A DNA stretch of 64,000 nt from Epiperipatus broadwayi (taxonomy: Eukaryota; Onychophora; Udeonychophora; Euonychophora; Peripatidae). The stretch covers positions 1,173,501 to 1,237,500 of the forward strand of contig JAQFVV010012477.1 of NCBI GenBank assembly GCA_028023455.1. Direction: 5' to 3'. Positions 1 through 12,289 of the stretch are shown piece after piece. The notes under the pieces were generated by a model, which worked only from the letters and a program-made list of their open reading frames with translations, had not been told where the DNA came from and made no database searches. Both the position numbers and the translations under genes were made by a program. Numbering within the stretch: the first letter of the stretch is position 1; each line of letters opens with the position of its first letter.

Positions 1-429
1 TATAATTTAACCATAGATTTCAGACTTTTTACATTTTAACCAAAAAAATTATTGCTTACTTCAGTTATAATTTTAGCTGTTTCAAGGGCACAAGCAAATA
101 TAGCATAGATCTACACTTTTTAAATGTTCTCTGATTGATGACTCATTCATATGACTTTTTAATTTTCATTATTAAATTAATAATGTTTTTTTTTATTCTC
201 ATTTAATGAAAATACTTTTCATGTTCTTATCACTCATTGTACTATAAAATACTTTACTAACGATATGATAATATGTCTAAATGCAACTAAAATGCAGGCA
301 ATGGGAAAACTAAGTAAAAATTGTAGTATTAGTTGGCTGAGCAGTTTGGAGAAGTTTTATCTTCTCATAATCATAGTAAGTGGATTGTGTAAACATGATA
401 GAAAATTTTTGTGACAAATATTTAAATAT

Positions 430-630
430 ATGCAAAGTGGATTAGAGGGTTTACTCTTTATATAAAGAGAAGCATGATTCTTTCCAGTTTATAGCATAAG
501 TGTTGTTGTCTATAAGCTATGCTTCTTTGATTTTACATTTAGAGTCATATAGCCAACAATACATGTGCTATAAACTAGAAAGAAGCTTGTTTCTCTCCAA
601 AAATTGAACTCTTTAATTCACTTTATATAT
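430..630. mobile_element. Palindromic MITE nested in the 266-1066 element
   Basis: The arms pair over most of their length: the part holding 'cagtttatagcataagt' (about 486-502) is the inverse of 'acatgtgctataaact' (about 561-576). The pairing continues outward to 'gcaaagtggatt' on the left and 'aattcactttat' on the right. There is no ORF. It is a non-autonomous foldback element of unknown superfamily. Confidence 0.55.
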
Positions 631-633
631 ATA

Positions 634-851
634 TGATCAATAGATGGAGCTTTAACAAAACCTCCAAACAAGCTTATTTTTATTTACATAAAAGTCATTT
701 TTCTATCCTTCACTGATGATAGCAAATCAGCTTGAAATCAGCTGATCTGAAGGTGGAGCCAACGAAAGAGACAGTGAATTCTGACTCTGACGTTTATGTA
801 AACAAAAATACGCTTGTTTGGAGGTTTTGGTAAAGCTCCATCTATTGATCA
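634..851. mobile_element. MITE with ~55-bp terminal inverted repeats
   Basis: The element starts with 'tgatcaatagatggagc' and ends with its exact reverse complement. The arms continue with the stretch around 'cctccaaacaagc' paired with 'gcttgtttggagg'. It is flanked by AT/TA tracts. A second, 5'-incomplete copy lies at about 63514-63672, so this is a dispersed family and not a chance palindrome. Superfamily unknown; no transposase. Confidence 0.7.
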
Positions 852-1726
852 TAAATACAAGCAATAGCAAGTTTACGTTTTTATAACTTGTTTTTGTTTT
901 TCATATATATATATGTCACATACATTTTTACTATGTTCTCACAACCAACTTGCTATGATTATGAAAAAATAAAACTTCTCTAAAGTGCTCTGCCAATTTA
1001 ATATCACAATTTGTATTAACTTCATCATTGCCTGAGTTTTAGAGCGTTCATTTAGACATATTACCTGTTTAATTGGGAAGCTTATGGCTTTTTTTATTCT
1101 AAAGATATAGTAATACAAACTTTATATAAAATTTTTTGAAAGAAAAAAACTGTAGACATTCTTATAATTATATTAATGATTCTACTTAAATTATGAAAAG
1201 GAACATGATTATATTTAGCAAGGAATGAAATAGTTGCTTCTATAGGAAAATTGTAAAAATTTAATGTTTATAAATTTCCATGGATTTCTTTATTTATTTG
1301 TTTACATTTTTTTTTTGATTAGCCTATAATTAAATTCATATATTTTGTTACATCTTAGTTTAGAGCTTCACACTCAAACAAAGCTTCAAAAATTATAACT
1401 GTAATCAAAATCAAAATGATGAACAATAATTTTATTAATAAATCCAAAGCAAAACTACTTTTAACATTAACTTATTTAAATTTTTTCCCCCTCTTCTATG
1501 TATTTAAAATGGATACTGTCCTATACATGAGGGGTCAGAGTTACTAGAGTTCAACATGGACATGACAACAATATTGGTATCAGCATGGGATTTGGGAATT
1601 CTATCATCAGATTTTCAATGGTATGGATGGCTGAAGAGTTGGAATAGGTTGGAGCCCGTCCATTAAAGTGTAAGAATTTGCTATCTTAATATAAACTGAG
1701 CACTGATTATATATATATATGTATGG

Positions 1727-1790
1727 GAGATGCTAATCTGGACCAACTGATGAGTGCTGGTTTAGCATGAAATATGTGTATTGGTTATTT
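1727..1790 (+). ncRNA. Hammerhead ribozyme, type I, core intact (copy A1)
   Basis: Core boxes are ctgatga at 1747-1753 and gaaa at 1769-1772. Stem II is UGCU/AGCA closed by a G-U pair. Helix III is two base pairs with an AUGU loop, and the predicted cleavage site follows GUA at 1780. Stem I pairs ACCAA (1742-1746) with UUGGU (1781-1785). The distal part of stem I is weaker than in the 35.1-kb copy, because a G present there is missing here. Known family rule: CUGANGA, stem II, GAAA, helix III, NUH, stem I. The first pair of stem II is G-U rather than the usual G-C. Confidence 0.7.
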
Positions 1791-1843
1791 TCTGCATGTG
1801 TGTGGTCATATGTAGCAGTAGTATGAAGCACTGATTATATATA

Positions 1844-1910
1844 TAGAAGATGCTAATCTGGACCAACTGATGAGTGCTGGATTAGCATGAAATATGTATA
1901 ATGATTATTT
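1844..1910 (+). ncRNA. Hammerhead ribozyme copy A2, stem I damaged
   Basis: This is a 120-bp-spaced duplicate of the preceding motif. Core boxes are still present (ctgatga 1867-1873, gaaa 1889-1892) and the cleavage triplet reads AUA at 1898-1900. The 3' strand of stem I reads AUGAU instead of UUGGU, so the core-proximal part of stem I no longer pairs with ACCAA. Probably inactive. Confidence 0.55.
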
Positions 1911-1985
1911 TCTGTATGTGTGTGGTCATATGTAGCAATATTGTGAGATAATGTGAATAGTAAAGAGGCTTGAAAGTCTGAATTC

Positions 1986-4140
1986 AAATCCCCTATATTT
2001 ATTTATTAAACAAATTATATTTTTAACCAAATATTCAAAATATAGAAACAATATACACTTACACTCATAACTAGCATTTCTGTAAGTACATGTTCTAAAT
2101 ATTTGTGTATATATATATGTATACTCATTTATAAAGAATGTAAAACTTTTAATGGTTAAAAATAGAAATGCTATTTTTTATTTATTTATACAATTATTAT
2201 TTACTATATTGATTTTAATTTCATATTCAAATTTCAGAAGTTTTTTCCCTCAATTTTGTTTTGTAATTAATATTGAGGAAGACTAACAAACTTTTGTTGA
2301 ATATTAATTATTGTTATAAATACAATGTTTTATTCAAAAGAAAAAAAAAGAAATGCAATTGTTTGATTTCTGTATTTGTAATTAGTAAATAATATATATT
2401 GTACCGATTTTTATCTCATTTGCTTAATTAAAAGAACATTTTTATAAGATAACTGTTAAATTAAATTAAATGTCTTCTTTAATAAGTAACTTTATATCAA
2501 GACTAATATAATAAGAATACATGTGTGTAAATGTGAATTTTATATAGTTGAATGCAACAATAGGAAATAAAAAAGAATGTATTAAATCAGAGTAGAAAAT
2601 CACAAGTTGTATATATATATATTGTGTAATTATTGTTGCATTAATAATTAAAAAATATTAGAAATAATTTTACATTCTATAAAAATTGTGATTGATAATT
2701 TTATTTTCTGATTAATTTTTCAATTGGTAAAATTGTTCATTGCATACGATTATTGAAGCAAATGACTTCACAAAATTGATAAAAATTAAGGAAACATGAA
2801 ATAATTAGTAGATGGATGGGAGGAGTAACGCTTCATTATTACCATTTATTTTATTAATTTAATTGTTACTAAGCTTTGAATCAATCCACACACAATTCAT
2901 ATAGATTAATAAACGGGTTGTTACACTTATTCATGAGTAAGCGTCAACCATTTTATCATTAGACAATACTTTGGCCCAAAAGAGGGGTTTATCACGTGTA
3001 CCTGGAAATTAATACCTCTTCTCCTCACATGGTAACTTTTAATACTTAATCTAGAACATGATTCTATCAATATTTATATGAAACTGTATGTGTGATGCAA
3101 GTTGTGTATTAAATGAGTAGATAGTTGCAGTACTTTAACAAAATATAAATATATTTGAATAATGAAAATAATATAATCTACATGGCATCTATTTAAATTC
3201 GTTTTGTGTGTGTGTGTGTGTGTGTGTGTGTATTTTATATACTTTTAAAATAAATTATGTTGCTAAATACCTCAAATATATGATTTATAATTTTAATGTA
3301 ATCAAAATAATCAAAAGCTTTGCACTTCTGGAATTCATAAAAAAAATGTGTGTATTGAAAACGATATTGCTAGAAAGCAATCTATGATCTTTGAATTCCA
3401 AAAGTGAACCAAATTATACAGATTTTAGAACAATTATGTAAAGATAACTGAAAATTACAACCACAAAAGTTGTGCATCAGTAGCTATACAAATGTTTTAT
3501 TGAATTATTATTATACTCACTGCAAACCAAAAAAATATAAACAGTGATGATAAAGCATAATGTTACCACATTTAGGCTACTAGGAAAAGTTTTAAAAGAA
3601 GACTTAACTAGAATCAATATATTATTTAATTAATGATATGTTATGTCAACTTCAAATGAAATCTAATAAGTAGTGTCTAAGAAAAATGGTAAACCATATA
3701 AAAAAATAACAATATTATTTATTTCAATGAATCCTTATTTTGTTAAAGTGCCTATATATATATTAATCACATTTTATTATCTGTCGACTACTTGTGGCAT
3801 TAAATACCCTGTTCGACTTATATTTATCTTGTCATATTTTATTTTTTAAAAGTCAGTTTCGTAACCGTCACGGTTTAATATATATTTGTCATCTAAATTA
3901 ACTTTGCATGTTTATAAAAGAGTGTCCTGGAACGTTCTGACAAACTGTTACACATTTCATAGAACTCTACAACTATATATTAAAAAGTTTTGATGACTTC
4001 AAGAAATTAAAAAAACAATCTAATTTTGTATTAAATATCTTTAGACGGTAAAATAGCAATCTAACTTTGTACTAAATATATATAAGCAATTATCTGTAAG
4101 CAGTATCATATATGTATTTAAAGCGATAATAAATAAGTGA
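1986..4140. other. AT-rich non-coding stretch
   Basis: I see no gene, RNA or recognisable transposon here. It contains a (GT)n run at 3204-3231 and several short alternating AT tracts. Confidence 0.6.
3204..3231 (+). repeat. (GT)n microsatellite
   Basis: An uninterrupted run of about 14 GT dinucleotides. Confidence 0.95.
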
Positions 4141-4147
4141 ATGATTA

Positions 4148-4245
4148 GCAAGTCGAAAAATGGTGAGATTTACGATTTCGACCTACAAATCGCCAAATTT
4201 TAGAGTTCACCATTTTATTAGTGCGTTAATCTGCGTAGCGCCTAT
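4148..4245 (-). mobile_element. Candidate tRNA-derived SINE head
   Basis: Read on the minus strand it gives 'cgcagattaacgcact', like a pol III A box, then 'gtaggtcgaaatc', like a B box, at about tRNA spacing. It begins right after a short (TA)n tract. The same segment can also form a 10-bp stem (aaaatggtga/tcaccatttt). The full tRNA fold is not preserved. Assignment is tentative. Confidence 0.35.
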
Positions 4246-5489
4246 ATATATATGAAATAAAATTAAAAACAAAAATAAAAAAATAAAAGTGGAAATATTT
4301 ATATACCTGAATGAAATAGAATAAACAATGAATTATGAAATATATAATAAACAATATGTTAAAAAAAATGATTAATGACTGCCGATTTCAATATCACAAA
4401 TAAAAGTCATAAATTTGTAATTTACTAATTCATTTATTTTTGTTCTGACCACCGGCTAAAAGTAATTGTCAAAAATGCTAATTTTTAAGATCATTCAGCT
4501 GTTCTTTTTTCCTCTTTTAAAGGAAGATAAAACTCTTTACCGATCATATTATTTTGATTCTCATTTGTTAAGTACTGAATAAATATTGAGATTTTAAAAT
4601 TCATTAACTTTGCCGGAAGAGTGGAATAAAAATATCAGTTTTGAAAAATCCTAGCTTGCAACAACGCTTGAAAAATATGTTTTATTTTATTTATTCGGTA
4701 TAACTTTAAGGAATATTAAAACTATCCCAAAAAAATAAATAGTAACTGGAGAAAAATGACTTAACGATAATTTATGGGTACTAATGCACTAATTTTTATT
4801 CAAAATATGCATTCGGGATATTTTGCTAAGTTTAATAAGCTTTAACACTTAGTTCAATACTTTAAATATTTCTTAAGTACTTTATGTAGTTTATGTTAAT
4901 AAAAATGGCGGGTTATTAAAAAAAATATTAATAAGATTTGATAAAGTAGTGCTAATTACAATCCTTTTACCCAAAAATATTTAAATGGTAAGCAATATCT
5001 GCGTGGGTTTGTTCAGTTGTAGAATGGAAATTCTACAGCTTAAATACCTAGGTTGCACGAACACCTTGTACAATTCCTGAATAATAATGTTCTTCCATTA
5101 TTTATTTATTTTGGACACAAAATTGTTATTACACTTTTAAAAATATTCTACTTCAATTAGTAAATGAAAATTTGCTTTGACCTATCCATATATTTTTTTC
5201 TTAATATCTACACAACTGTCAAGTTCTCCGTTCCTCCCTATATATATACAAACTTCCCTAGCGTTTCTATTATTTAAGCCAACTGCCAGAGTTACTAATC
5301 TAATTACTATATAATATTAACGGCTAGGAAAGTTTATATTTACACATTTCATTATTTCATCTAAATTGACAAGCGGTAATGTAAAAAATTTCGCCATTGT
5401 CAATAGTTAAAATATAGATTTAAAAGAAGAAATGTATCGATTTAAGATCTTCAGGTTTTCATCTTAAGGTATTTAACATTGGTCTATAT
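4246..5489. other. AT-rich non-coding stretch with one weak tRNA-like segment
   Basis: At about 5001-5065 (+), 'gcgtgggt' followed by 'gttcagttgtagaat' resembles the 5' half of a glycine tRNA. The T-arm region is not convincing. Nothing else is recognised. The last 8 bases (gtctatat, 5482-5489) are the left target-site duplication of the adjoining hAT element. Confidence 0.35.
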
Positions 5490-8268
5490 CAAGAGTTCCC
5501 AATTTTTTTTCGGCCGCAGACCCTTTACCAAAAACGTTTAAAACCGTCGAACCCCTCGTCATTTACTTTACTTACTCAAATTAATAAATTTGTACAGTAC
5601 TCGATATCAAATATTCCGTCAAACTTTTCTTTTTAATAACTTCTAATTAATGATTAAAAAAGATAAAAGGACTACGGAATATGGCATTATCGTGTGCAAC
5701 ATTTAATATCGAAACCTGCACCAACGAAAGTTAAAGCAAACAAAAAAAATACGAACAGGTTTTTGTTTTTTTTTTAATTTTGGCATTTATGAAATAAAAA
5801 TGTAAATCCAAAATAAGTACAAATATTGAAATCACTTTATTAAACATAAAAATGAAATGAAAAAAATCAACATATTCAGACAAAATTAAAGATCAACAAA
5901 GATTTTAATCAGAATTATAAAAATAAGAATACTAGATAAATTAGCATAGAAAACTGAATTTAATGAGATGGGTGTGCCCGGGAATCTATTAACAATTTAC
6001 CTATGTCTGGTTTTAAATTAATAAGTTGTATTCTCAAATCTCTACGTTCAGTGATATGCAATCCATGTCTTTTCTGAAACAAATTTAAAAATACACTGAA
6101 GCCTCATTCCATAGATAAGACCATGGAAATGCTATCAAATACTTATGTACAACAGTCCATGGAGCTATGCACAGAAGTGGCATATCTTGTTGCCACCAAA
6201 ACTTTTGATAACTCTGTTTGAATTGTACCTTGAGATCCTCATTCATGCTGATAGTTATTAACTCATCTTGCAAAATTATATTTGGTTCTGTACTAGTAGT
6301 GTATGGGTTTATTGACCAGTTTGGTATTTTCAATGGTAGAATATTTTCAAATTTAGTTTTGAAATCGAAGACTACAAGTGGTAGATGTACTGCAAGAGGT
6401 TTTTTTCTTAGATTGTGCCTATCTTAAATAAGTTGGGGAATTGTGAAACCTCAAGTCATCTAATGTTTTGTTTAAAAAACCATTAATCTAGCAACAAAAA
6501 TCTGATAAGACTGAATTTGCTTTGATGAGATTCAATTTGCCTCCTTGCAGTTACAAATTAACATCATTAAATTTTCCAAATAAGTTAGTTAAATAAGCAA
6601 TATCTGTTTTATTCTTAAGTTTGTTTGTTTTTTCAAATTGGAATCATCATCTTCCAAAAATTCTAAAACAGTTTGAAAAAGTGCAAAAAATCTCACTAAA
6701 CATAAAGCTTTTAAAAGCCATTGGACTTTGTTATGAAGAACCAATTGATAGAAATCTTTGTTACTGTCCTTGCATAATTAAGTGAACACTCTAGTGTTCA
6801 AAGAGTTACTTTGAATTTTGTTCAAAGGTTCTTATATTCTAAATGTTACCTATGAATTACACAGTGAACTACAAGCATTACATGTTTGTGTTGTTTCAGG
6901 TAACATATGAAACCATGACAACAGCCGATCATACTTGGTGCCCCATCTGTCAGAATAAATATTGTATTTGTCAATGGAATCACTTTTGCCTGAAAAATAG
7001 TTCCATTAAATTAAAAATCAATTTGCCTCTGGTGTCAGTTTGAAGTTCTAGCAAAAAGAAGTTCTTCATGCACTTCCTGATCTTAAATAAAGTGAACATA
7101 TACCTATAACAAAGTTTCATTACCAAGTACTCTTGCCTCATCCAATTGGAATGAAAACATTTTTTTTTTTCAAATAATCACACAAACAGTTTTTCATGCT
7201 GTGACTCACTTCATTGATACAGGTTTTAACTGTATTATTATTCAAAGGAATCCTTTTTATAACCTCATGTGCATTATTGTGGAGTAGTTTTCAATAACTT
7301 CTTGACTGCTAGTAGAAACAGTTTCTATCCTATGTCATGTGACTCACAAGACTTTGCAATGAGTAGGGATATGTTGTATGATGCCCTTAATCAACTATCT
7401 TTTTGCTTCAAAGATGAAACAAGCATATTATTAATCATATTTCTCTACAGAATTGTATCTTTAAGTGTTTGAAAATATGATAGATCTTTTTTTTTTCTTT
7501 TTGTCAGGGTAAATTCTTTTCAAGTGATCTGCTTCTTTTGATGGTTGCATAGCGTCATTGCTAAAGACTTTTTCGCATATGATGCACATTAGTAAATGTT
7601 TGTTTGATAATGCTCCTAGTTTCAAATAGTTCAAGCTGTACTGTCTACATTTTTTGTTCAGTCATATTATTATTTTAAGAAATAATTTTTTTTATTAACG
7701 AACAATTTCGATTACTTGAAACAGATTTTTGTTCAAACTCGAATAAATAAACTGTGTCATCTGATTTTATTATTTTATAGTACTGATCCTCAATAAATAA
7801 TTATTTTCAAAGTTCAAATCACAAATAAGTACATGTTACATCAAATGGACCAATTTATAGTGTTTTATGAAAGCATAGTCATATATGACTGATAGATTCT
7901 GCTAATGTCAAATATTATCTCATTCCACCATGAATGAGTGTGGGATGCAATGGTTTTCCACATCTCCAATTGCTTTGATACATTTGATAAGATCATGTAT
8001 CAATGTATTTGTGCTACATGTATTTTCTTGCATTCTTCTATGTGATTCTTTTAATGACACACTTTACCTTTTCATTCCCAAGTTTAGTATGTAATGTGTT
8101 TTTATCAAAAACGTGTTTTTTAAAAAAAATATTTTACTTTTTAATTATGTACCTATTGGAATCATAGATATTTTGAAGTAACTCAAGTCTATTTTTGCTT
8201 CATCAATCTCCAATTTTTTTATTGAAACTATCCCAGAAGATCAGTATCGATCACTTCAGGAACTGTTG
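5490..8268 (-). mobile_element. hAT transposon (ZBED5/SCAND3-like type), inactive
   Basis: The left end 'caagagttcccaa' has the usual hAT (Charlie-like) terminal form and is followed by a C-rich 'cagaccctttacc' segment also typical of these ends. The right end 'ggaactgttg' is its imperfect inverse. The element is flanked by 8-bp direct repeats gtctatat (5482-5489) and gtctagat (8269-8276), matching at 7 of 8 bases, and hAT elements make 8-bp duplications. The interior holds a decayed transposase on the minus strand. At 2779 bp it is of ordinary length for an autonomous hAT. Confidence 0.75.
5960..7560 (-). pseudogene. hAT transposase pseudogene, ZBED-like (RNase H-like core and C-terminal dimerisation region)
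   Basis: The protein is broken by stops and frameshifts but reads as a ZBED5/SCAND3-type hAT transposase. In order along the minus strand: a segment IPLNNNTV (about 7260), a LDEA-type strand, EELLFAR (about 7070), ILTDGAPSMIGCCHGF (about 6950), then VVHCVIHR-like (about 6880). A LVLHNKVQWL segment lies near 6750, a C-terminal block FWWQQDMPLL (about 6200), and the end RAHPSH followed by a stop at 5960-5962. These match the catalytic-domain and hATC blocks in the expected order. The N-terminal BED finger is not recognisable. Clearly non-functional. Alternative: remnant of a domesticated ZBED gene, less likely because transposon ends and a target duplication surround it. Confidence 0.75.
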
Positions 8269-8276
8269 GTCTAGAT

Positions 8277-11200
8277 AAATGAAAATAGATAAGAAGACAC
8301 CTCTTCAAAGACTTTATCTTGTGCTTTGGATTGCATGTATTTCATGAGCTAATTAAACCAATGTTGAAATAATAATTTAATTAATACATATATACAAATA
8401 CAAGACAGTCCATTTGATAAGATAGGTTAATATACCTACTTTTATTTGTTCATTATTTATTTATTTCACAGGTAATGAAAAGAACTGTAGGTATTCTAAT
8501 GAGGAAACAATAAAGTCAATTGTGAAATAGTATATCAAAAGGCAAAAATGCTGAGATGAAAAAAGAATTACAAACATACTTTATGCTATATCACAAACAT
8601 ATCTAAAAATTCATCAAATCATAAATAAATTTGATGCAAAAGTTTATTTTGTCAAAACATCTACAATTAGTATTGTTATAGTCTTGAAAAATTTTTAGAC
8701 ACTATCTCCATTACATAATATACAATATATAAATACTGGTTATCACCAATGATAAAATATTTTTAATTTTACATTAAGTAAGACTTTCTCTCAATAAACT
8801 TGATAAACATTTTAAATATAATAGTTCCATTCTACAGTTGTATTAAAAAGTAGTACACCTATGATTCTTATTGGATTCAATTCAATTGCAATACTAACAA
8901 GATAATATTTATTAGTCTAGAACACAAATTATTCTTGTTAATGTGGCATGACAACATGAAATAATTAAATCCAATGCATCAAATTTACCTAGATCATAAT
9001 AAAGTGTTATACATGTTATTTCGATAATTGCCAAAATGCATATTTTCATTGGGCAGCATCTTGAAGCTGACAGCACTATTTTAGAATTACTGTATTTGTT
9101 TTTTTACTTAGTCTCCTGCATAATTCTCAAAAGAAAAGATTTCTGATTAGAACAAGATAAAAAAAAAGTATTAGTTAAGTAAATGTATACCTACTATAAT
9201 AATCATAAAAAGAGAGAATGAATGAAATTAGGCACTAAATAAATGTTAAGCTATAATATTATGATTTGATAAACATTAGATAAGCTCAGGGTTCTCCATT
9301 AATGATCAAATACCATACTAATAATAATGACAATAATAATAATTAAACATTATAATACTCTAATTATAATTCAAATATAAATTATAAGAGGAGAAGAAAC
9401 CTTGACTCACTCTTGCAAACTACAAAAGCTCTTAATATTTACAGCATACACCACAGAATATTTTCAAAGATAATGTTTACCTATTATAAAATAATAATAA
9501 CTATTATTATTAGAAAAATATCTTCATTAAAATTAAATTGCATAAAAACTCTTAATTTTGAATAATATAACAATCTCTTAGGATAACCTTCGAATATCAA
9601 GAATGGAAAAGGGATTTTATGGCCACTGACAATATTTCATTAACAACCTAAAACAATATTTCTTAAATGAATCAGATAATATTTCATTATAGGAGCAGTC
9701 TTATTTTGAATAACTGCAGTTAAATTATAGAGATCAATAAAATCTTAAGAAATAGATATTATATTCCTTAGATTCATCTTCAGCATCTATCAATCATTAT
9801 AACTAGATGATTTATTATCTTATTATCATATGACTGTGCCTTGAACAATTAAAATGAAATATAATTGCATTATGAGTATATACCATGTTTTAGAATTATG
9901 CATAAATGATTTGTGAATAAGATCAATGAGACTTTAAACAAGATTTAACAATAAAATATAACAGTTACAACAAACAATTTAACAACAATAATATTATAGG
10001 ATTCTACAAAATTTATGAGTGTTGATTTCTAAATTAATACAATTCATTTTTGCCCCAATAGTGTAATATTCAAACTTCTATCTTAAATCTACATAAAAAA
10101 ATAAATTAAATTAACATAATGTTCACCAACTATTGTTCCTTTCAATGGACTAATGTACACTTCATAAACACAGATATTGCTACAAAAAGTTTCCCTTTCT
10201 TAATTAATTAGTTAAATTACTATGAGCATTATTATTATTGCAAAAACTTTTCTACCTTATTAACTGATAAAGTTTTATTAATATAAACATTATTTCACCA
10301 ATTCTATACCTTTGTAGTTTATAAAATTATTCTAACTTTCAGCAATATTTTAATAATTTTATAACATTCTAACTGATGAAGTTTTTATTTACCCTATGAA
10401 TTATTTTAAGAAGTTCAACATTCAGCATACAATCATTCTATAGTATTGTTTCAAACAATGAGTAAACCCAACTATTATTTTTGTCTTACTGATACAGCGA
10501 TGACTTGCTACGGGATAATGATGATGATGATGTATATTGCTTATTTAAAATAAATACAATTTTAAAATTTTGACTAAAATAATTATGTATTTTATCTCAT
10601 GTAGTGCTGGCAAATCATATTTATACATCAAAACCATTTCTATCTATAATAAGAGTAGTCAAAAGTGCATCTGAAGAAAAGATAAAACTCTTAAAAAACA
10701 ACCATATCAACTTCCAAAATAATAAAAACATATAATAATACACAATATGCAAATTACAAGCCAAAATATGATATTTCCAAGGGGAAAAGATAAATAAAAG
10801 CAATGAACCTAGTGATGACATAAACCCAAAATACACACTTTCATTCTAGGGGCAAATAAACATGCAAGGACTTTCCTGAATATATAAGAAAAGTGAGAAT
10901 GGATCATCACAAATATTAAAAACAATAAGAATTGCTTCAAACAAAGCATTTATACAAGGATAAAATATAAATATATATATATATATATCACTCCAGGAAA
11001 TTTTCAACAAGAGAGAGAACAGGCTTACATCTCTTTATAAAATATATGATTATCTAAATAAATATCATCAAGATAGAGATAAGCTTTCTATCCATTGGAA
11101 ACATAAATTGGCAAGATAAGCTTATATAGAATACACAAGAGAGAAACCAATTCTAATCTTTTAATAAATATAATAATTATTAAATGATGTACAAAAACGA

Positions 11201-12059
11201 TAATTATTTTGTCAAATCTGACAACAAAATATAGTATTTTAAATAAATAAAATAAAAATATACAACATCTTTTCATAGTTTATGTATAAGTATTTATTAA
11301 AATAGACAAATTACTCACAACAAGAAACAAAGCAATACTCTTAAATGATATATTACCAAAATAATTATCTAGCACATAAAATATTTAATACTATGTGAAT
11401 TTCTGAATATTACTTTCAACTATAATGTATAAATTATACTAAGAAATAAGACAAAATAAGCAAACAATAAATTATAAATCCACAAAATCATAATTCTAAA
11501 TTATAATCAATTTACCAATTTTTGTTTAATAGCTGTTGAAGTTTAGCATGAATAAGGATTGAATGTCTCATTTTATTTCAATATGTTTGTTTGTAGTAGG
11601 ATGTATTTTTAATGCATTTATTATTCTTCACTTGGAGCATAGTAGTTTTTATCCTGTTAAACAATCTTCATCTATAGTTATTCTTATAATATAAACTTAT
11701 TTTAAAATTTGGTTCGTTTCTATAATATAATATATAAAATAGCAAAGTTTTGAATGTGGGAGCTTCACATTTTTTCTAGTGATTATTGCCTAGCCACGTG
11801 TTAGATATATTAAATAAAAATTTAATATAGAAGTCCATTTAACTTCATAGAGTCAATAATTATTTTTCGTACAAACATGTCTCATACATAATTGATATTT
11901 TAATAATAATCAGTATATAACAATAAATAATTTTTTTCAAAATTTTTTTGAACTTTCCAAATTCAATATTTGAAGCAAAAGCCATTTTCTAGTGTGCAAT
12001 ATGTAATTAAGAAGATATAAAATTATATCCAAGTTTTACACAAGGTCATTACTTTTCAC
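8277..12059. other. AT-rich non-coding stretch
   Basis: Nothing recognised over nearly 4 kb: no ORF with family resemblance, no clear repeat ends. It contains a (TA)n run at about 10970-10988. Confidence 0.55.
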
Positions 12060-12262
12060 TCAATCAAATTGAAATCTTAAACTGGATTCCAATAGATTTT
12101 AAAAGATCCAGAAGGAGACCACATGTGAGATGGATGGATGAAATAAGAAAGTGTACAGGGGTGATATGGAGAAGAGAAGCTAAATATTGAAGAAAATGAA
12201 TTGAACTTGGAGAGACCTTCATCATGCAGTGGATTGATAATGGTTGATGATGAATCTGCCTT
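12060..12262 (+). mobile_element. RTE-type LINE, 3'-end fragment
   Basis: It translates (with lesions) to the C-terminal end of the RTE ORF2: an EILNWIP-like segment, then RPHVRWMDEIRK and GVIWRREAK, followed by stops and a short 3' UTR. The first 23 bases (from 'caattgaaatc' near 12065) are identical to the reverse complement of 29727-29749 in the larger RTE copy on the opposite strand. So this is a 5'-truncated insertion of the same family. Confidence 0.75.
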
Positions 12263-12289
12263 TTCCAAAAAAAAACAAAACAAGAACTT

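Larger units (their letters stand above)
266..1066. repeat. Outer palindromic (foldback/MITE-like) element, nested insertions inside
   Basis: The left arm (about 266-417) and right arm (about 913-1066) are imperfect reverse complements: the stretch around 'catagtaag' at 373-381 pairs with 950-957, and 'atatgtctaaatg' near 271 pairs with the complement near 1050-1062. The interior is occupied by two further palindromic elements. No coding potential. Boundaries are approximate. Most likely a decayed MITE or foldback transposon that later elements landed in. Confidence 0.6.
1500..1985 (+). mobile_element. Retrozyme-like repeat, copy A (body plus two hammerhead heads)
   Basis: This non-coding repeat recurs at 23.3-24.1 (-), 26.0-26.7 (+) and 34.9-35.3 kb (-). 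It has a body (about 1500-1705, with phrases such as 'atggatggctgaagagt'), a short (TA)n tract, and a head that folds as a hammerhead ribozyme. Here the head is present twice, exactly 120 bp apart. The tail after the second head contains 'gaattcaaatcccc', loosely like a pol III B box. Sequence shows the repeat and the fold; identification as a retrozyme is inference from the ribozyme, lack of coding capacity and tandem arrangement elsewhere. Confidence 0.6.

Noticed and set aside
704-730. CTGATGA-like word in the 634-851 MITE ('cactgatgatagc')
   Set aside because: No following stem II and GAAA; does not fit a hammerhead.
1598-1612. Minus-strand CTGATGA in the body of the ribozyme repeat
   Set aside because: No GAAA box, stem II or stem I at the right spacing; a chance occurrence of the heptamer.
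6218-7472. Several plus-strand ORFs of 62-70 codons inside the hAT element
   Set aside because: They are antisense to the recognisable transposase blocks and show no family features.
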